From Robertkochia marina (GTDB taxonomy: Bacteria > Bacteroidota > Bacteroidia > Flavobacteriales > Flavobacteriaceae), in NCBI RefSeq assembly GCF_004799345.1, contig NZ_SSMC01000001.1, positions 868,001 through 932,000 of the forward strand: DNA of 64,000 nt. The letters run 5' to 3'. Below the pieces are notes generated by a model that was given only the letters and a program-made list of their open reading frames with translations, searched no databases and was not told where the DNA came from. The translations under genes were made by a program, and so were the position numbers. Of the stretch, positions 42,715 through 52,432 are shown in pieces (the first letter of the stretch is position 1; each line of letters starts with the position of its first letter).

Positions 42715-44502
42715 CTACATCTTGGCCAAAAGCTGCTTCAACTCTTGTGCCAAACTCATTTCATCGATCTCAGCGATCCTAAATAATTCTTTTACATTGC
42801 CGTGTTCAATAAAAGTGTCAGGAATTCCCTTAAGAAAAACCGGGGTTTTATACCCGTGTTCTGCCGCGAATTCCAGTAAGGCACTTCCCATTCCGCCATG
42901 CACTACGCCGTCTTCCACGGTAATGACGGCCCGGTGTTCCAAAAATACTTCATGAAGCATCTTGGTATCTAATGGTTTCAGAAAGCGCAGATCATAATGA
43001 GAAACAGCCTGCAGCTCTTCCTTGGTTAATTGGCTTAGAGCGTCCTGTACATTATAGGCCATATTACCTATGGTAACCAGTGCGATCTTATTGCCTTTTC
43101 TTAAGATATCACCCTTGCCGATAGCAATGGTGTTAAAGGGTTTCTCCCACTCAGTGATCCGTCCTCGTCCCCGGGGGTAGCGAATCGCGATCGGGTGGGC
43201 CAATCCTTTGGAAGCTGTGTAGAGTATGTTTCTCAGTTCCACAACGTTCCTTGGTGCAAAAATAATGAGATTTGGGATACATCTCAGAAATGCAAGATCA
43301 AAAATTCCATGATGGGTAGCCCCATCATGTCCAACCAGGCCTGCCCGGTCTAAACAAAAGATCACCGGCAGATCCTGAAGGGCCACATCATGAATGACCT
43401 GGTCATAAGCCCTTTGTAAAAAAGTGGAATAAATATTACAAAACGGGATCATGCCGCTTTCGGCCATACCCGCGGCAAGGGTTACCGCATGCTGCTCGGC
43501 AATACCCACGTCGAAAGCGCGGTCCGGATAGGTTTTCATCATGATATTCAAAGAACTGCCCGTTGGCATGGCAGGGGTAATGGCAGTGATCTTATCATTA
43601 TAACCGGCCAGTTCGGTAACCGTTTTTCCGAAAACATCCTGGAATCGTGGCGGAAGCCCTTCTGTGTTTTCCGGGATCAATTTTCCTGTTCTGGCATCAA
43701 ACCTGCCCGGAGCGTGATAGCGCACCTGGTCTTCTTCAGCTTTTTTTAGCCCTTTGCCTTTAGTGGTGATCAGATGAAGAAAATGAGGCCCTTCTAATTT
43801 TTTTATACGCTCTAATTCCTTGAGCAAGAGCGGCAGATCATGACCGTCAATAGGGCCTGTGTAATCTATATTGAGAGCCTTGATGATATTCGGGGCTCTG
43901 TGGTTGGGGTATTCCTTGATTCTGGTGAGGTAATTTTTTAATGCCCCAACACTGGGGTCAATGCCAATAGCGTTGTCATTTAAGATGATCAGGAGGTTGG
44001 CATCACTGACTCCTGTATGATTCAAAGCTTCAAAAGCCATTCCGGCAGCAATCGAAGCATCTCCTATCACTGCAATATGCCTGCGATCACTTATTCCCTG
44101 CATTTTAGATGCCATGGCCATACCAAGGGCTGCCGAAATAGAGGTGGAACTATGCCCGGTGCCAAAGGTATCGTAAATACTTTCTGACCGTTTGGGAAAT
44201 CCGCTAATGCCATCAAGCTGTCTGTTGGTGTCAAAAATATCTCTTCTTCCGGTAAGGATCTTATGTCCGTAGGCCTGGTGACCTACATCCCACACCAGTT
44301 TGTCATCGGGGGTGTTAAAAATGTAATGCAGGGCTATGGTGAGCTCAACAACGCCCAGGCTTGCTCCGAGGTGCCCCTCTTTGGTGGCAACGATGTCAAT
44401 GATAAACCGGCGTAATTCTGCGGCCAGATCTTCAAGTTGATCAGGTGGTAAGCTGCGAAGGTCAGAAGGATCATTGATCGTGTTCAACAGGGAGTTGCTC
44501 AT
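42715..44502 (-). CDS. dxs: 1-deoxy-D-xylulose-5-phosphate synthase
   Basis: A 595-residue thiamine diphosphate enzyme that condenses pyruvate and glyceraldehyde-3-phosphate, the entry to the MEP isoprenoid pathway. Signature segments: WDVGHQAYGHKILTGRRD, the TPP motif GDASIAAGMAFEALNH with LLIILNDNAIGI, FCLDRAGLVGHDGATHHG and RYPRGRGR. It is slightly shorter than the ~620-residue E. coli enzyme, as usual in Flavobacteria. It is divergent from tadA, with a -7 element only about 6 bp before its ATG. Confidence 0.97.
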   Translation of the reverse strand: MSNSLLNTINDPSDLRSLPPDQLEDLAAELRRFIIDIVATKEGHLGASLGVVELTIALHYIFNTPDDKLVWDVGHQAYGHKILTGRRDIFDTNRQLDGISGFPKRSESIYDTFGTGHSSTSISAALGMAMASKMQGISDRRHIAVIGDASIAAGMAFEALNHTGVSDANLLIILNDNAIGIDPSVGALKNYLTRIKEYPNHRAPNIIKALNIDYTGPIDGHDLPLLLKELERIKKLEGPHFLHLITTKGKGLKKAEEDQVRYHAPGRFDARTGKLIPENTEGLPPRFQDVFGKTVTELAGYNDKITAITPAMPTGSSLNIMMKTYPDRAFDVGIAEQHAVTLAAGMAESGMIPFCNIYSTFLQRAYDQVIHDVALQDLPVIFCLDRAGLVGHDGATHHGIFDLAFLRCIPNLIIFAPRNVVELRNILYTASKGLAHPIAIRYPRGRGRITEWEKPFNTIAIGKGDILRKGNKIALVTIGNMAYNVQDALSQLTKEELQAVSHYDLRFLKPLDTKMLHEVFLEHRAVITVEDGVVHGGMGSALLEFAAEHGYKTPVFLKGIPDTFIEHGNVKELFRIAEIDEMSLAQELKQLLAKM

Positions 44503-44507
44503 AACAG

Positions 44508-44515
44508 CAAATTTA
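44508..44515 (-). promoter_or_regulatory. Promoter -7 element for dxs
   Basis: TAAATTTG on the minus strand, exact consensus, immediately before the ATG at 44502; the transcript would be leaderless or nearly so. Confidence 0.45.
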
Positions 44516-44551
44516 CGGGGAGATTGGGTTTTTACCTACCTAATTATTCAA

Positions 44552-44586
44552 TTTGCTTCAAGAAAAACGGTGAAATTGTATTTTTG
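44552..44586 (+). promoter_or_regulatory. Complete Bacteroidetes-type promoter of tadA
   Basis: TTTG at 44552-44555 and TATTTTTG at 44579-44586, 23 bp apart, match both the -33 and -7 elements of the Bacteroidetes sigma-ABfr promoter. The tadA ATG at 44592 follows after 5 bp. Confidence 0.65.
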
Positions 44587-44591
44587 CTGTT

Positions 44592-45041
44592 ATGATAGAC
44601 GTATTTGACGACACCTATTTTATGCGTAAGGCCCTGCAGGAAGCAGAAGAGGCCTTTGAACGAAACGAGATCCCTGTCGGAGCCGTTGTCGTGATAGATA
44701 ATCGTATTATAGCACGGGCCCATAATCTCACCGAAACGCTGAACGATGTTACAGCCCACGCGGAGATGCAGGCCATTACTGCGGCGGCCAATTTTTTAGG
44801 AGGTAAATACCTAAAAGGGTGTACGCTCTATGTTACCCTGGAGCCATGCCAGATGTGTGCCGGAGCACTTTACTGGAGTCAGATAGACAGAATTGTTTAT
44901 GGGGCTAAAGATGAACACAGGGGCTGTGGGGTGATGGGAACTAAACTGCACCCAAAAACAAAAATGCAAGGTGGGGTACTTCAGGAAGAAGCTGCAGATC
45001 TTATGAAACGTTTCTTCATTCAAAAACGCAATCTCAATTAA
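44592..45041 (+). CDS. tadA: tRNA-specific adenosine deaminase (A34 to inosine)
   Basis: A 149-residue zinc deaminase that makes wobble inosine in tRNA(Arg). HAEMQAI (zinc His, proton-shuttle Glu) and EPCQMCAGALYWS (two zinc cysteines) are intact, and FERNEIPVGAVVV and GAKDEHRGCGVMG are typical of TadA. Length is normal. Single gene with its own promoter and a terminator shared with the cold-shock gene. Confidence 0.95.
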   Translation: MIDVFDDTYFMRKALQEAEEAFERNEIPVGAVVVIDNRIIARAHNLTETLNDVTAHAEMQAITAAANFLGGKYLKGCTLYVTLEPCQMCAGALYWSQIDRIVYGAKDEHRGCGVMGTKLHPKTKMQGGVLQEEAADLMKRFFIQKRNLN

Positions 45042-45045
45042 TGAA

Positions 45046-45071
45046 AAAATGCACCCTTTTGGGTGCATTTT
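45046..45071. terminator. Bidirectional terminator between tadA and the cold-shock gene
   Basis: AAAATGCACCC and GGGTGCATTTT form an 11-bp stem with a TTTT loop, placed between two converging genes (ends 45041 and 45095). Confidence 0.9.
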
Positions 45072-45094
45072 CAAACAAAATAAAATAAATATCC

Positions 45095-45289
45095 TTAGCC
45101 AATAACCTCTACATCTGTAGCGGTCATTCCCTTTCTGCCTTCTGTTTCTGAATATTCTACTTTGTCACCATCACGAAGTTCAACTCCGTTCAGATTTGAA
45201 ACGTGAACAAAGATGTCTTTACCTGATTGATCATTGGTGATGAATCCGTATCCTTTAGATTCATTGAAAAATTTAACTGTACCAGTCAT
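45095..45289 (-). CDS. Cold-shock domain protein (CspA family)
   Basis: A 64-residue single cold-shock domain that binds single-stranded RNA and DNA. RNP1 is KGYGFITND and RNP2 is DIFVHVS, after the standard start GTVKFFNESKG. Such proteins act as RNA chaperones. A TACCTTTA element (one mismatch to the -7 consensus) lies about 30 bp upstream on the minus strand. Single gene. Confidence 0.96.
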   Translation of the reverse strand: MTGTVKFFNESKGYGFITNDQSGKDIFVHVSNLNGVELRDGDKVEYSETEGRKGMTATDVEVIG

Positions 45290-45374
45290 TGTAATAAAAA
45301 ATAAAAAATTAATGCCGTAAAGGTAGGTTTATATTTGTTGGAAACTGTTAATAAATAGCTATTTATATGAAAAA

Positions 45375-45629
45375 TTATTGATTGTTGGTTTTTTTGTGCT
45401 TTTCATCCTTCATCTTCTCAAGGTTTTCCGGGGTTAACGTATAATCTTTCAGCTTTTTACCTTTAGAGCGATGGAAGATGAATAAAGGCATTAATACAAA
45501 GGCTGCCGTTAGCACGGCAATGCCCACAATACGGTCGCCGGTAAGATGATCGTTCTGCCATTTAAAATAATACCCCACCCCAATAGCTGCGAGTATTAAA
45601 AAGAAAAGAGCCTGAAGCAAACGTTTCAT
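45375..45629 (-). CDS. Small two-helix membrane protein (hypothetical)
   Basis: An 84-residue protein with hydrophobic helices at about 4-22 and 33-51 and a highly charged cytoplasmic-type tail (KGKKLKDYTLTPENLEKMKD). I do not recognise a family. It starts 2 bp after the ClC channel gene, so it is co-transcribed and probably translationally coupled with it; an accessory role for the channel is inference. Confidence 0.65.
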   Translation of the reverse strand: MKRLLQALFFLILAAIGVGYYFKWQNDHLTGDRIVGIAVLTAAFVLMPLFIFHRSKGKKLKDYTLTPENLEKMKDEKHKKTNNQ

Positions 45630-45631
45630 GA

Positions 45632-47431
45632 TTATCTGGTTAAATGAATTAATTTTCTTCGGTAAGCGGTCAATAGTTTCGACTTGGAGACAAAGCCGTA
45701 GTACTTACCGTCTTTGATCACAGGAAGGTTCCAGGCTCCACTGTCCTGGAATTTTTTCATCACCTTGGTCATTTTATCCTGTTTGATCTTGATCACGGTA
45801 GGAGGGTTGTTCATCAGGTCCTGTGCAAAGATCTCATCATACATCTTGTGTTCGAACATGATGGGGCGCAGGTCATCCATTAATATAATTCCTTCCAGGT
45901 AATTCGTCTCACGGTTCAATACAGGGAAAATATTTCTTTTTGATTTCACGATGGCCTCCCTGACGATCTCACCCAGGCTCATGTCTGGGTATACAGGAAT
46001 GAAATTGGTTTCTACCACAGATTCAATATCCATTAAGGTAAGTACAGCATGATCCTTATTGTGTGTTATGAGTTCTCCTTTACGACCCAGCTCCATGGCG
46101 TACACCGAATGCGGTACGAAATAGCGGGTAATACTGTAGGAGATGGCGGCAGTGATCATTAAGGGTACGAAAAGACCGTACCCTCCGGTTAATTCTGCAA
46201 TAAGGAATATCGCCGTGAGGGGGGCGTGAAGTACGCCGGCAAGTAAGCCTGCCATACCTACCAGAGTAAAATTACTGGTGGAGATCATTCTTGGTAAGAT
46301 ATTGAGCGTATTGATAAATAATGCCAGGCAATATCCCATGATGCTCCCCATGAAAAGTGTAGGCGCAAAAATACCTCCAACACCTCCTGCCCCAAAAGTG
46401 AAGGTCACTGCAAAGATCTTGAAGATCACCAGTCCGGCAAGCAGGGCAATAACGATCCATGCATTGCTGAGGTCGAGGGTGAGAATGCTGTTGCTTAAGG
46501 TTTTTTCAGGTTGGCCCTGGATGAGGTTATTGATCACCTCGAAACCTTCCCCGTATAAGGGCGGAATAAGAAATAATAGTAATCCGAGAGCCAGTCCTCC
46601 CAGCAGTAAACGGCGCAACGGATGTTCGATCTTCTCAAAATAATTAGCCGATCGCTCGTAAATATTTGAAAAATATACAGATACCATGGCTGCTACTACC
46701 CCCAGTATAATATAGTAAGGGAGGTCGTAAATGTCATAAGTGTCAGTAACCTTGAAGGGCAATATAATATCGTTTCCAAAGAAAAAATAAGAAGTGATCA
46801 CTCCCGAGAGAGAAGCCAGCAACAATGGCAAAAGAGATGCCAGGGTAAGATCGAGACTAAAAACCTCCACCGCAAAAATAATAGCAGCGATCGGAGCTTT
46901 AAAGATCGATGACATGGCCCCTGCAGCGGCACATCCGATAAGAAGCATGCGCGATGCCTGGTTGGTGTGCAAAAGTCTGGAAATATTGGAACTGATAGCC
47001 GCACCGGTGGCAACTGTTGGACCCTCTAATCCGACCGATCCACCAAATCCCACTGTGATAGGAGCAGTGAGTAAGCTTCCGAACATCTGGTACCTTCTCA
47101 TAAGACCTTTACGTTTGGAAATAGCAAAAAGGGTAGAGGGAATACCGTGACTCACCTTATTGCGAATCCCGTACTTTATGATCAGCAGGGTGATGGAGAA
47201 GCCGATGATGGGAAAGATGAAATAAAACTCCAGGTTCAGATCCCGCACCAACACCCTTTGCAGCATCAGGTCAATGAAATGGGTGAGATTTTTTAAGGCA
47301 ACAGCCACCAGACCGGATAAGAGCCCTGCTATTACACTGAGAATGTAGATGAAGTTTTTATCGGATATATGCTTGTACTTCCAGATGAGGAAGCGGGTGA
47401 TCAGATTCTTTTTTGACTTGGTACGCGCCAT
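45632..47431 (-). CDS. ClC-family chloride channel/antiporter with CBS pair
   Basis: A 599-residue membrane protein. ClC signatures are VSHGIPSTLFA (first anion-binding stretch), GSVGLEGPTVATGAAI (with the gating glutamate of GxEGP) and FTFGAGGVGGIFAPTLFMG. A CBS pair fills the last ~120 residues (LMDIESVVETNFIPVYPDM, then NPPTVIKIKQDKMTKVMKKF), a cytoplasmic regulatory module. The frame extends to 47509, but that part runs through the aspS terminator; the ATG at 47431 (MARTKSKKNL) is preferred. Confidence 0.92.
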   Translation of the reverse strand: MARTKSKKNLITRFLIWKYKHISDKNFIYILSVIAGLLSGLVAVALKNLTHFIDLMLQRVLVRDLNLEFYFIFPIIGFSITLLIIKYGIRNKVSHGIPSTLFAISKRKGLMRRYQMFGSLLTAPITVGFGGSVGLEGPTVATGAAISSNISRLLHTNQASRMLLIGCAAAGAMSSIFKAPIAAIIFAVEVFSLDLTLASLLPLLLASLSGVITSYFFFGNDIILPFKVTDTYDIYDLPYYIILGVVAAMVSVYFSNIYERSANYFEKIEHPLRRLLLGGLALGLLLFLIPPLYGEGFEVINNLIQGQPEKTLSNSILTLDLSNAWIVIALLAGLVIFKIFAVTFTFGAGGVGGIFAPTLFMGSIMGYCLALFINTLNILPRMISTSNFTLVGMAGLLAGVLHAPLTAIFLIAELTGGYGLFVPLMITAAISYSITRYFVPHSVYAMELGRKGELITHNKDHAVLTLMDIESVVETNFIPVYPDMSLGEIVREAIVKSKRNIFPVLNRETNYLEGIILMDDLRPIMFEHKMYDEIFAQDLMNNPPTVIKIKQDKMTKVMKKFQDSGAWNLPVIKDGKYYGFVSKSKLLTAYRRKLIHLTR

Positions 47432-47465
47432 TTCTGATTTTCTATATCCAAATCTAAGCAAAATA

Positions 47466-47500
47466 AAAAGGCTGCCGGCCAAATATTCCGGCAGCCTTTT
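47466..47500 (-). terminator. Terminator of aspS
   Basis: AAAAGGCTGCCGG and CCGGCAGCCTTTT form a 13-bp stem around a 9-base loop, 14 bp after the aspS stop, with more T on the minus strand. Confidence 0.92.
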
Positions 47501-47513
47501 GATTTTCATTGGA

Positions 47514-49259
47514 TTATCGTAAAGAAATATGTAGTTCTTCCAGCTGCTGATCGTCTAATGATGCCGGAGCATCGATCATTACATCTCTTCCTGCATTGTT
47601 CTTGGGAAAAGCAATGTAATCTCTGATGGATTCCTGTCCGCCTAAAATGGCGGTCAGTCGGTCAAACCCGAAGGCAATTCCTCCGTGAGGAGGGGCACCG
47701 TACTGAAAGGCGTCCATGAGGAATCCGAACTGCTCCCGGGCTTCTTCTTCAGAAAATCCGAGGTGTTTAAACATCAGGCTTTGCAGGGCCTTATCGAATA
47801 TACGTATCGAACCACCACCGATCTCGTTACCGTTCAATACCAGGTCATAGGCATTGGCGCGAACCGCTCCCGGATCTGTTTCCAGTTTTGCGATGTCTTC
47901 AGTTTTCGGAGAGGTAAAAGGGTGGTGCATAGCATGATATCGCTCTGTTTCCTCATCCCACTCCAGAAGTGGAAAATCAACCACCCATAAAGGAGCGAAT
48001 ACCTTTGGATCTCTTAATCCTAAACGCTCTGCCATCTCCATACGTAATGCACTGAGTTGAGGGCGTACCTTGCCGGCGTCTCCTGATAGTATACAGATCA
48101 GGTCACCGGGCTTGGCACCGGTAGCTTCTGCCCATTTAGCCAGATCTTCCTCATCGTAGAATTTATCAACCGAAGATTTAAAGGTACCGTCTTCGTTACA
48201 TTTTACGTATACCATTCCCAAGGCTCCTACCTGAGGACGTTTTACCCAGTCAATGAGCTTATCGATTTCTTTTCTGGTATAGGAGGCAGCACCGGGAACA
48301 GCGATACCGATAACCAATTCGGCTTCGTTGAACACTTTAAATTCTTTGTGCTGGGCAACTGCATTTAACTCTCCGAACTCCATGCCGAACCTGATGTCTG
48401 GTTTATCATTACCATAACGTCTCATGGCCTCGTCATAGGTCATTCGTGGAAACTCGCCGGTGTCGATTCCTTTTAGGGTCTTGATCAGATGTCGGGTCAG
48501 GCCTTCAAAGGTGTTTAAAATGTCTTCCTGATCAACAAAGGCCATTTCGCAGTCTATTTGTGTAAACTCCGGCTGACGGTCGGCTCGCAGGTCTTCATCG
48601 CGGAAACATTTCACGATCTGGAAATACTTATCCATCCCGCCAACCATAAGCAGCTGCTTAAAGGTTTGAGGTGATTGGGGGAGGGCGTAGAACTGCCCTT
48701 CATTCATTCTTGATGGCACCACGAAATCTCTGGCGCCCTCAGGAGTAGACTTGATAAGGTAAGGAGTTTCCACCTCGATAAACCCTTCGTTTGCAAGGTA
48801 ATTTCGAACCTGCATGGCTACCTGGCTTCTGAAGATCAGTTTGTTCTTCACCGGGTTTCGGCGAATATCCAGATAGCGGTATTTCATTCTCAGGTCTTCA
48901 CCCCCATCGGTGTCGTCTTCTATGGTAAAAGGCGGTGTGGCAGCTTCATTTAATATCGTCAATTCCTTTACAAGGATCTCGATCTCCCCGGTTGGGATGT
49001 TCTTGTTCTTAGATTCTCTTTCTATGACCTCTCCTGTAACCCGGATCACATATTCCCGGCCCAGACTTCCCGCTTTTTCAAAAACCTCTTTTGGAGTGCG
49101 TTCTTCATCAAAGATCAATTGGGTGATCCCATAGCGATCTCTGAGGTCGACCCATACCATAAAGCCTTTATCTCTTACTTTCTGTACCCATCCGGCCAGG
49201 GTAACCTCTTTGTTGATGTCTGCAGCTCTCAATTCACCGCAGGTATGATTTCTGTACAT
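47514..49259 (-). CDS. aspS: Aspartyl-tRNA synthetase
   Basis: A 581-residue class II synthetase. The N-terminal OB-fold anticodon-binding domain ([20 protein letters not shown]), motif 2 ([18 protein letters not shown]), the bacterial GAD insertion (about 290-410) and motif 3 ([13 protein letters not shown]) are all present. The frame opens at 49313 but the ATG at 49259 gives the family N-terminus [12 protein letters not shown], and the -7 element at 49282 excludes the longer form. Own promoter and terminator, single gene. Confidence 0.97.
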   Translation of the reverse strand: MYRNHTCGELRAADINKEVTLAGWVQKVRDKGFMVWVDLRDRYGITQLIFDEERTPKEVFEKAGSLGREYVIRVTGEVIERESKNKNIPTGEIEILVKELTILNEAATPPFTIEDDTDGGEDLRMKYRYLDIRRNPVKNKLIFRSQVAMQVRNYLANEGFIEVETPYLIKSTPEGARDFVVPSRMNEGQFYALPQSPQTFKQLLMVGGMDKYFQIVKCFRDEDLRADRQPEFTQIDCEMAFVDQEDILNTFEGLTRHLIKTLKGIDTGEFPRMTYDEAMRRYGNDKPDIRFGMEFGELNAVAQHKEFKVFNEAELVIGIAVPGAASYTRKEIDKLIDWVKRPQVGALGMVYVKCNEDGTFKSSVDKFYDEEDLAKWAEATGAKPGDLICILSGDAGKVRPQLSALRMEMAERLGLRDPKVFAPLWVVDFPLLEWDEETERYHAMHHPFTSPKTEDIAKLETDPGAVRANAYDLVLNGNEIGGGSIRIFDKALQSLMFKHLGFSEEEAREQFGFLMDAFQYGAPPHGGIAFGFDRLTAILGGQESIRDYIAFPKNNAGRDVMIDAPASLDDQQLEELHISLR

Positions 49260-49281
49260 AGATGTTAATGCATTTAGGCTG

Positions 49282-49289
49282 CAAAGGTA
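49282..49289 (-). promoter_or_regulatory. Promoter -7 element for aspS
   Basis: TACCTTTG on the minus strand, exact consensus, 23 bp before the ATG at 49259. Confidence 0.55.
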
Positions 49290-49492
49290 AGAAGTTACAG
49301 AAATAAAACGCACCCCGGAGGCGAATAGCTGCTGAAGGTACTTTCGTTAAAGTACAAGGATAATTTCTGTAAGAAAAGACATCTTTTAGTAAGAATTAAC
49401 ACTATTAAACACGGCAAATCAACAGATTTTATCGATATATGAATTAAAATATGTTATTTTACGCACAAATAGTCTAATCAAACAAACGAATT

Positions 49493-52420
49493 ATGAAACA
49501 AAAAACATTGAAGAGTATCATTTTCATGGGTCTCTTAATGCTTCCATTATTCGGGTTTTCTCAGGGGCAAGTGACCGGAACGGTTACCGATGCTGAAAAC
49601 GGAACCCCGTTGCCGGGAGTAAGTGTAATTATTAAGGGGACTACCCAGGGAGTTTCTTCCGATTTTGACGGAAATTATTCGATTACCGTCAGCGAATTTC
49701 CCGCCACCCTGATCTTTTCTTATATTGGTTTTGAGACCATAGAGAGAAGAGTAGCAGGGCCCATTTCTATGGACGTTGCCTTGAACATTGAGGCTACCGG
49801 ACTTGAAGAGGTGGTAGTAACCGGTTTAGGATCGTCTGTAAAGCGGGCCAACCTGGCCAACGCAGTTTCGACGGTATCTTCTGAAGAACTGGTAGGAACC
49901 ACTGCACAGCCAACCCTTGACGGAGCCCTTTACGGGAAGTTAACAGGGGTTAACATTGTATCGGCTTCCGGTGCTCCCGGTGGGGGTATCGCCATGCGTT
50001 TGAGGGGTATTTCTTCGATCAATGGTAATAACCAGCCACTTTATATTATAGATGGGGTTTATGTAAACAACGCAGAGATTCCTTCAGGACTCCGTTTTGC
50101 CTCGGGTGCAAACCAGGGTAACGAGGAGAACTCTTCTAACCGTATTGCCGACCTTGACCCGAACGATATCGAAAATATCGAGGTGTTAAAAGGAGCTTCT
50201 GCGGCAGCTATTTATGGTACCCGTGCAAATGCGGGGGTTGTGATCATAACCACCAAGCGTGGTCGCGAAGGGAAAACTGATATTCGCTACAGCCAGGATG
50301 TTGGATTTAACACCATCATTAAAAAGCTGGGAATGCGCGACTGGACCAGAGAGCGGGTAGTAGATGTTTTTGGAGAAGATGAGGCTTTGATCTATGACCA
50401 GGCGATCGCTGAAAACGGTGGTCTTTACGATTATGAAGACGAAATATATGGAGAGCAGGGTTTAATTACCGATACCCGTATCAGTGCTAGTGGAGGAAGT
50501 GAGAAAACAAGATTCTTCCTTTCTGCAGGCCTTAGAGATGAGGAAGGTATTATTAAGAATACCGGTTTCGAGCGTTTCTCTCTAAGAGCTAACCTCGATC
50601 ATAAGATTTCTAAAACCTTTAGTATTTCGGCCTCAACCAACTTCGTAAAAAGTAGTTCCAGCAGGAGTTTTACCGGTAATGAGAACGAAGGAGGTTTAAG
50701 TTATGGGTACAACCTGGCTTTTACAAGGCCTTGGGTTAATCTGTACCCCAATGAACTGGGGGTGTATCCTAATAACCCTAACTTTGCGGGGAACCCATTG
50801 TTTGTAAGAGACCGCGCCAAGAACGAAGAAACGAACAATCGTTTTATCCAGGGACTTAAATTCACTACCAATATCCTCAACGGAGATACCAATAAGGTGC
50901 GATTGATCCTGAACGGAGGTGCTGACTTCCTTGCTAATGAAACCTTTGTGTATGTACCCGAAGATCACCAGGCACAAGCAGGAGCCCAGAACGGATTTAT
51001 CGGGGCGGGTAGAAATAACTTTGACTTCTATAACTTCCAGGGTATTGCTGTTTGGGATACCTTTTTAATGGATGGTAATTTAAGTTTAACCACCCAGGGA
51101 GGTGTTGCTTATCTCGAGCAGCAATCAGACCTGATCTTTAATCAAACCACCCAGCTAAACTCTGCTCAGACTAACCTGTCTCAGGGTAGTGCCTTTGATA
51201 TTGATCAAAAAATTCAGAACGTAAAGGAATTTGGTTATTTCTGGCAAACAGAAGCTAATTACCGCGATATATTTATCGGTACGATAGGATATCGTTTAGA
51301 TAAGTCGACCCTTAACGGAGATCCTAATAAATTTTACGGATTCCCAAAGGCCTCTGCAGCAGTAAACCTTCATAATTTTGGTTTCTGGGATGTTGATGCC
51401 GTAAACCAATTGAAATTCAGAGCTGCCTACGGGGAAACCGGTTCTTCAGCAACTTTCGGAAATGTATTTACCAGTTTAAATCCTGTTATTATAGGTGGAA
51501 ATGGTGGTACTACTATCGATCCTGCTAAGGGAGACAGTGCGATCGATCCGGAAACCTCTGCAGAGTTCGAGGTTGGGCTGGATGCCACCTTCGGCAATGC
51601 TGTAACCATGGAGTTTACCTATTATAACCGTACGGTTCGAGACCTGTTACTTCAGCGAGTACTGGAAACTTCCAGTGGATTTGGTTCAGAAACCACCAAC
51701 CTGGCTGACCTTAGAAATACCGGGGTTGAACTTGCATTAAAAGCAACAGTATTGAACAGTGACAACCTGTTTTGGAATACAGGGGTGCAATTCTGGAAGA
51801 ATGTTTCTGAGGTAACCCGACTTGATGTGCCGCCATTCCCACAGCCGGGAGCCGGATTTGGATTAGGACTTGGTACTTTTTATATTCAGGAAGGACAGCC
51901 GGTTACACAATTGGTAGGAAACATTGACGGAACACCCACCCAGGTGGGGAATACGGAGCCAGATTTCCAGATGACCTTTAATAACCAGTTTAACTTTTTC
52001 AACCACTGGGATCTTTCTTTCCTGCTGCATTGGAAAGCCGGGGGAGATAACCTGAACCTGTCGAAGTTCCTTACTGACCTTGGGCAGCTCACACCCGACC
52101 TTGATGATCAGTCCGGGCAGGATCGTGTTGCCTTAGGTACAACAGCAGTGAGATTTGTGGAGCCTGCTGATTATTTAAGAATGCGGGAATTAGCACTTTA
52201 CTATACTTTTAATTCTGAGCAGTTGGGAGGTATGTTAGGAGAAACCATTTCAGGTATCCGAATTGGTGCCAGTGCCCGTAACCTGTTTACCATAACAGAC
52301 TACAGTAGTTATGATCCGGAAACCTCAGTTAACGGTAGTGCCGGATTGTCAACAGGAATCGAGGTAACTCCATTCCCGAGCTCTAAGCAATATTATTTCC
52401 ATCTAAGAGTTAATTTCTAA
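49493..52420 (+). CDS. SusC/RagA family TonB-linked outer membrane protein
   Basis: A 975-residue TonB-dependent transporter. After the signal peptide (ending GFSQ) comes a carboxypeptidase regulatory-like domain (about 26-105; GQVTGTVTDAENGTPLPGVS), the TonB box region (EEVVVTGLG), a plug (about 120-250; PLYIIDGVYVNNAEIP, AAAIYGTRANAGVVIITTK) and a barrel ending in YYFHLRVNF. It takes up nutrients through a SusD lid, here encoded 12 bp downstream. No enzyme, sensor or sigma/anti-sigma gene is linked, so the substrate is unknown. Confidence 0.95.
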   Translation: MKQKTLKSIIFMGLLMLPLFGFSQGQVTGTVTDAENGTPLPGVSVIIKGTTQGVSSDFDGNYSITVSEFPATLIFSYIGFETIERRVAGPISMDVALNIEATGLEEVVVTGLGSSVKRANLANAVSTVSSEELVGTTAQPTLDGALYGKLTGVNIVSASGAPGGGIAMRLRGISSINGNNQPLYIIDGVYVNNAEIPSGLRFASGANQGNEENSSNRIADLDPNDIENIEVLKGASAAAIYGTRANAGVVIITTKRGREGKTDIRYSQDVGFNTIIKKLGMRDWTRERVVDVFGEDEALIYDQAIAENGGLYDYEDEIYGEQGLITDTRISASGGSEKTRFFLSAGLRDEEGIIKNTGFERFSLRANLDHKISKTFSISASTNFVKSSSSRSFTGNENEGGLSYGYNLAFTRPWVNLYPNELGVYPNNPNFAGNPLFVRDRAKNEETNNRFIQGLKFTTNILNGDTNKVRLILNGGADFLANETFVYVPEDHQAQAGAQNGFIGAGRNNFDFYNFQGIAVWDTFLMDGNLSLTTQGGVAYLEQQSDLIFNQTTQLNSAQTNLSQGSAFDIDQKIQNVKEFGYFWQTEANYRDIFIGTIGYRLDKSTLNGDPNKFYGFPKASAAVNLHNFGFWDVDAVNQLKFRAAYGETGSSATFGNVFTSLNPVIIGGNGGTTIDPAKGDSAIDPETSAEFEVGLDATFGNAVTMEFTYYNRTVRDLLLQRVLETSSGFGSETTNLADLRNTGVELALKATVLNSDNLFWNTGVQFWKNVSEVTRLDVPPFPQPGAGFGLGLGTFYIQEGQPVTQLVGNIDGTPTQVGNTEPDFQMTFNNQFNFFNHWDLSFLLHWKAGGDNLNLSKFLTDLGQLTPDLDDQSGQDRVALGTTAVRFVEPADYLRMRELALYYTFNSEQLGGMLGETISGIRIGASARNLFTITDYSSYDPETSVNGSAGLSTGIEVTPFPSSKQYYFHLRVNF

Positions 52421-52432
52421 ACCGAACAAGGA

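Noticed and set aside
45330-45337. Plus-strand TATATTTG between the cold-shock and ClC-associated genes
   Set aside because: No plus-strand gene follows; probably a chance match.
47432-47509. Upstream extension of the ClC gene
   Set aside because: It runs through the aspS terminator hairpin.
49260-49313. Upstream extension of aspS
   Set aside because: It contains the minus-strand -7 element and precedes the standard synthetase N-terminus.
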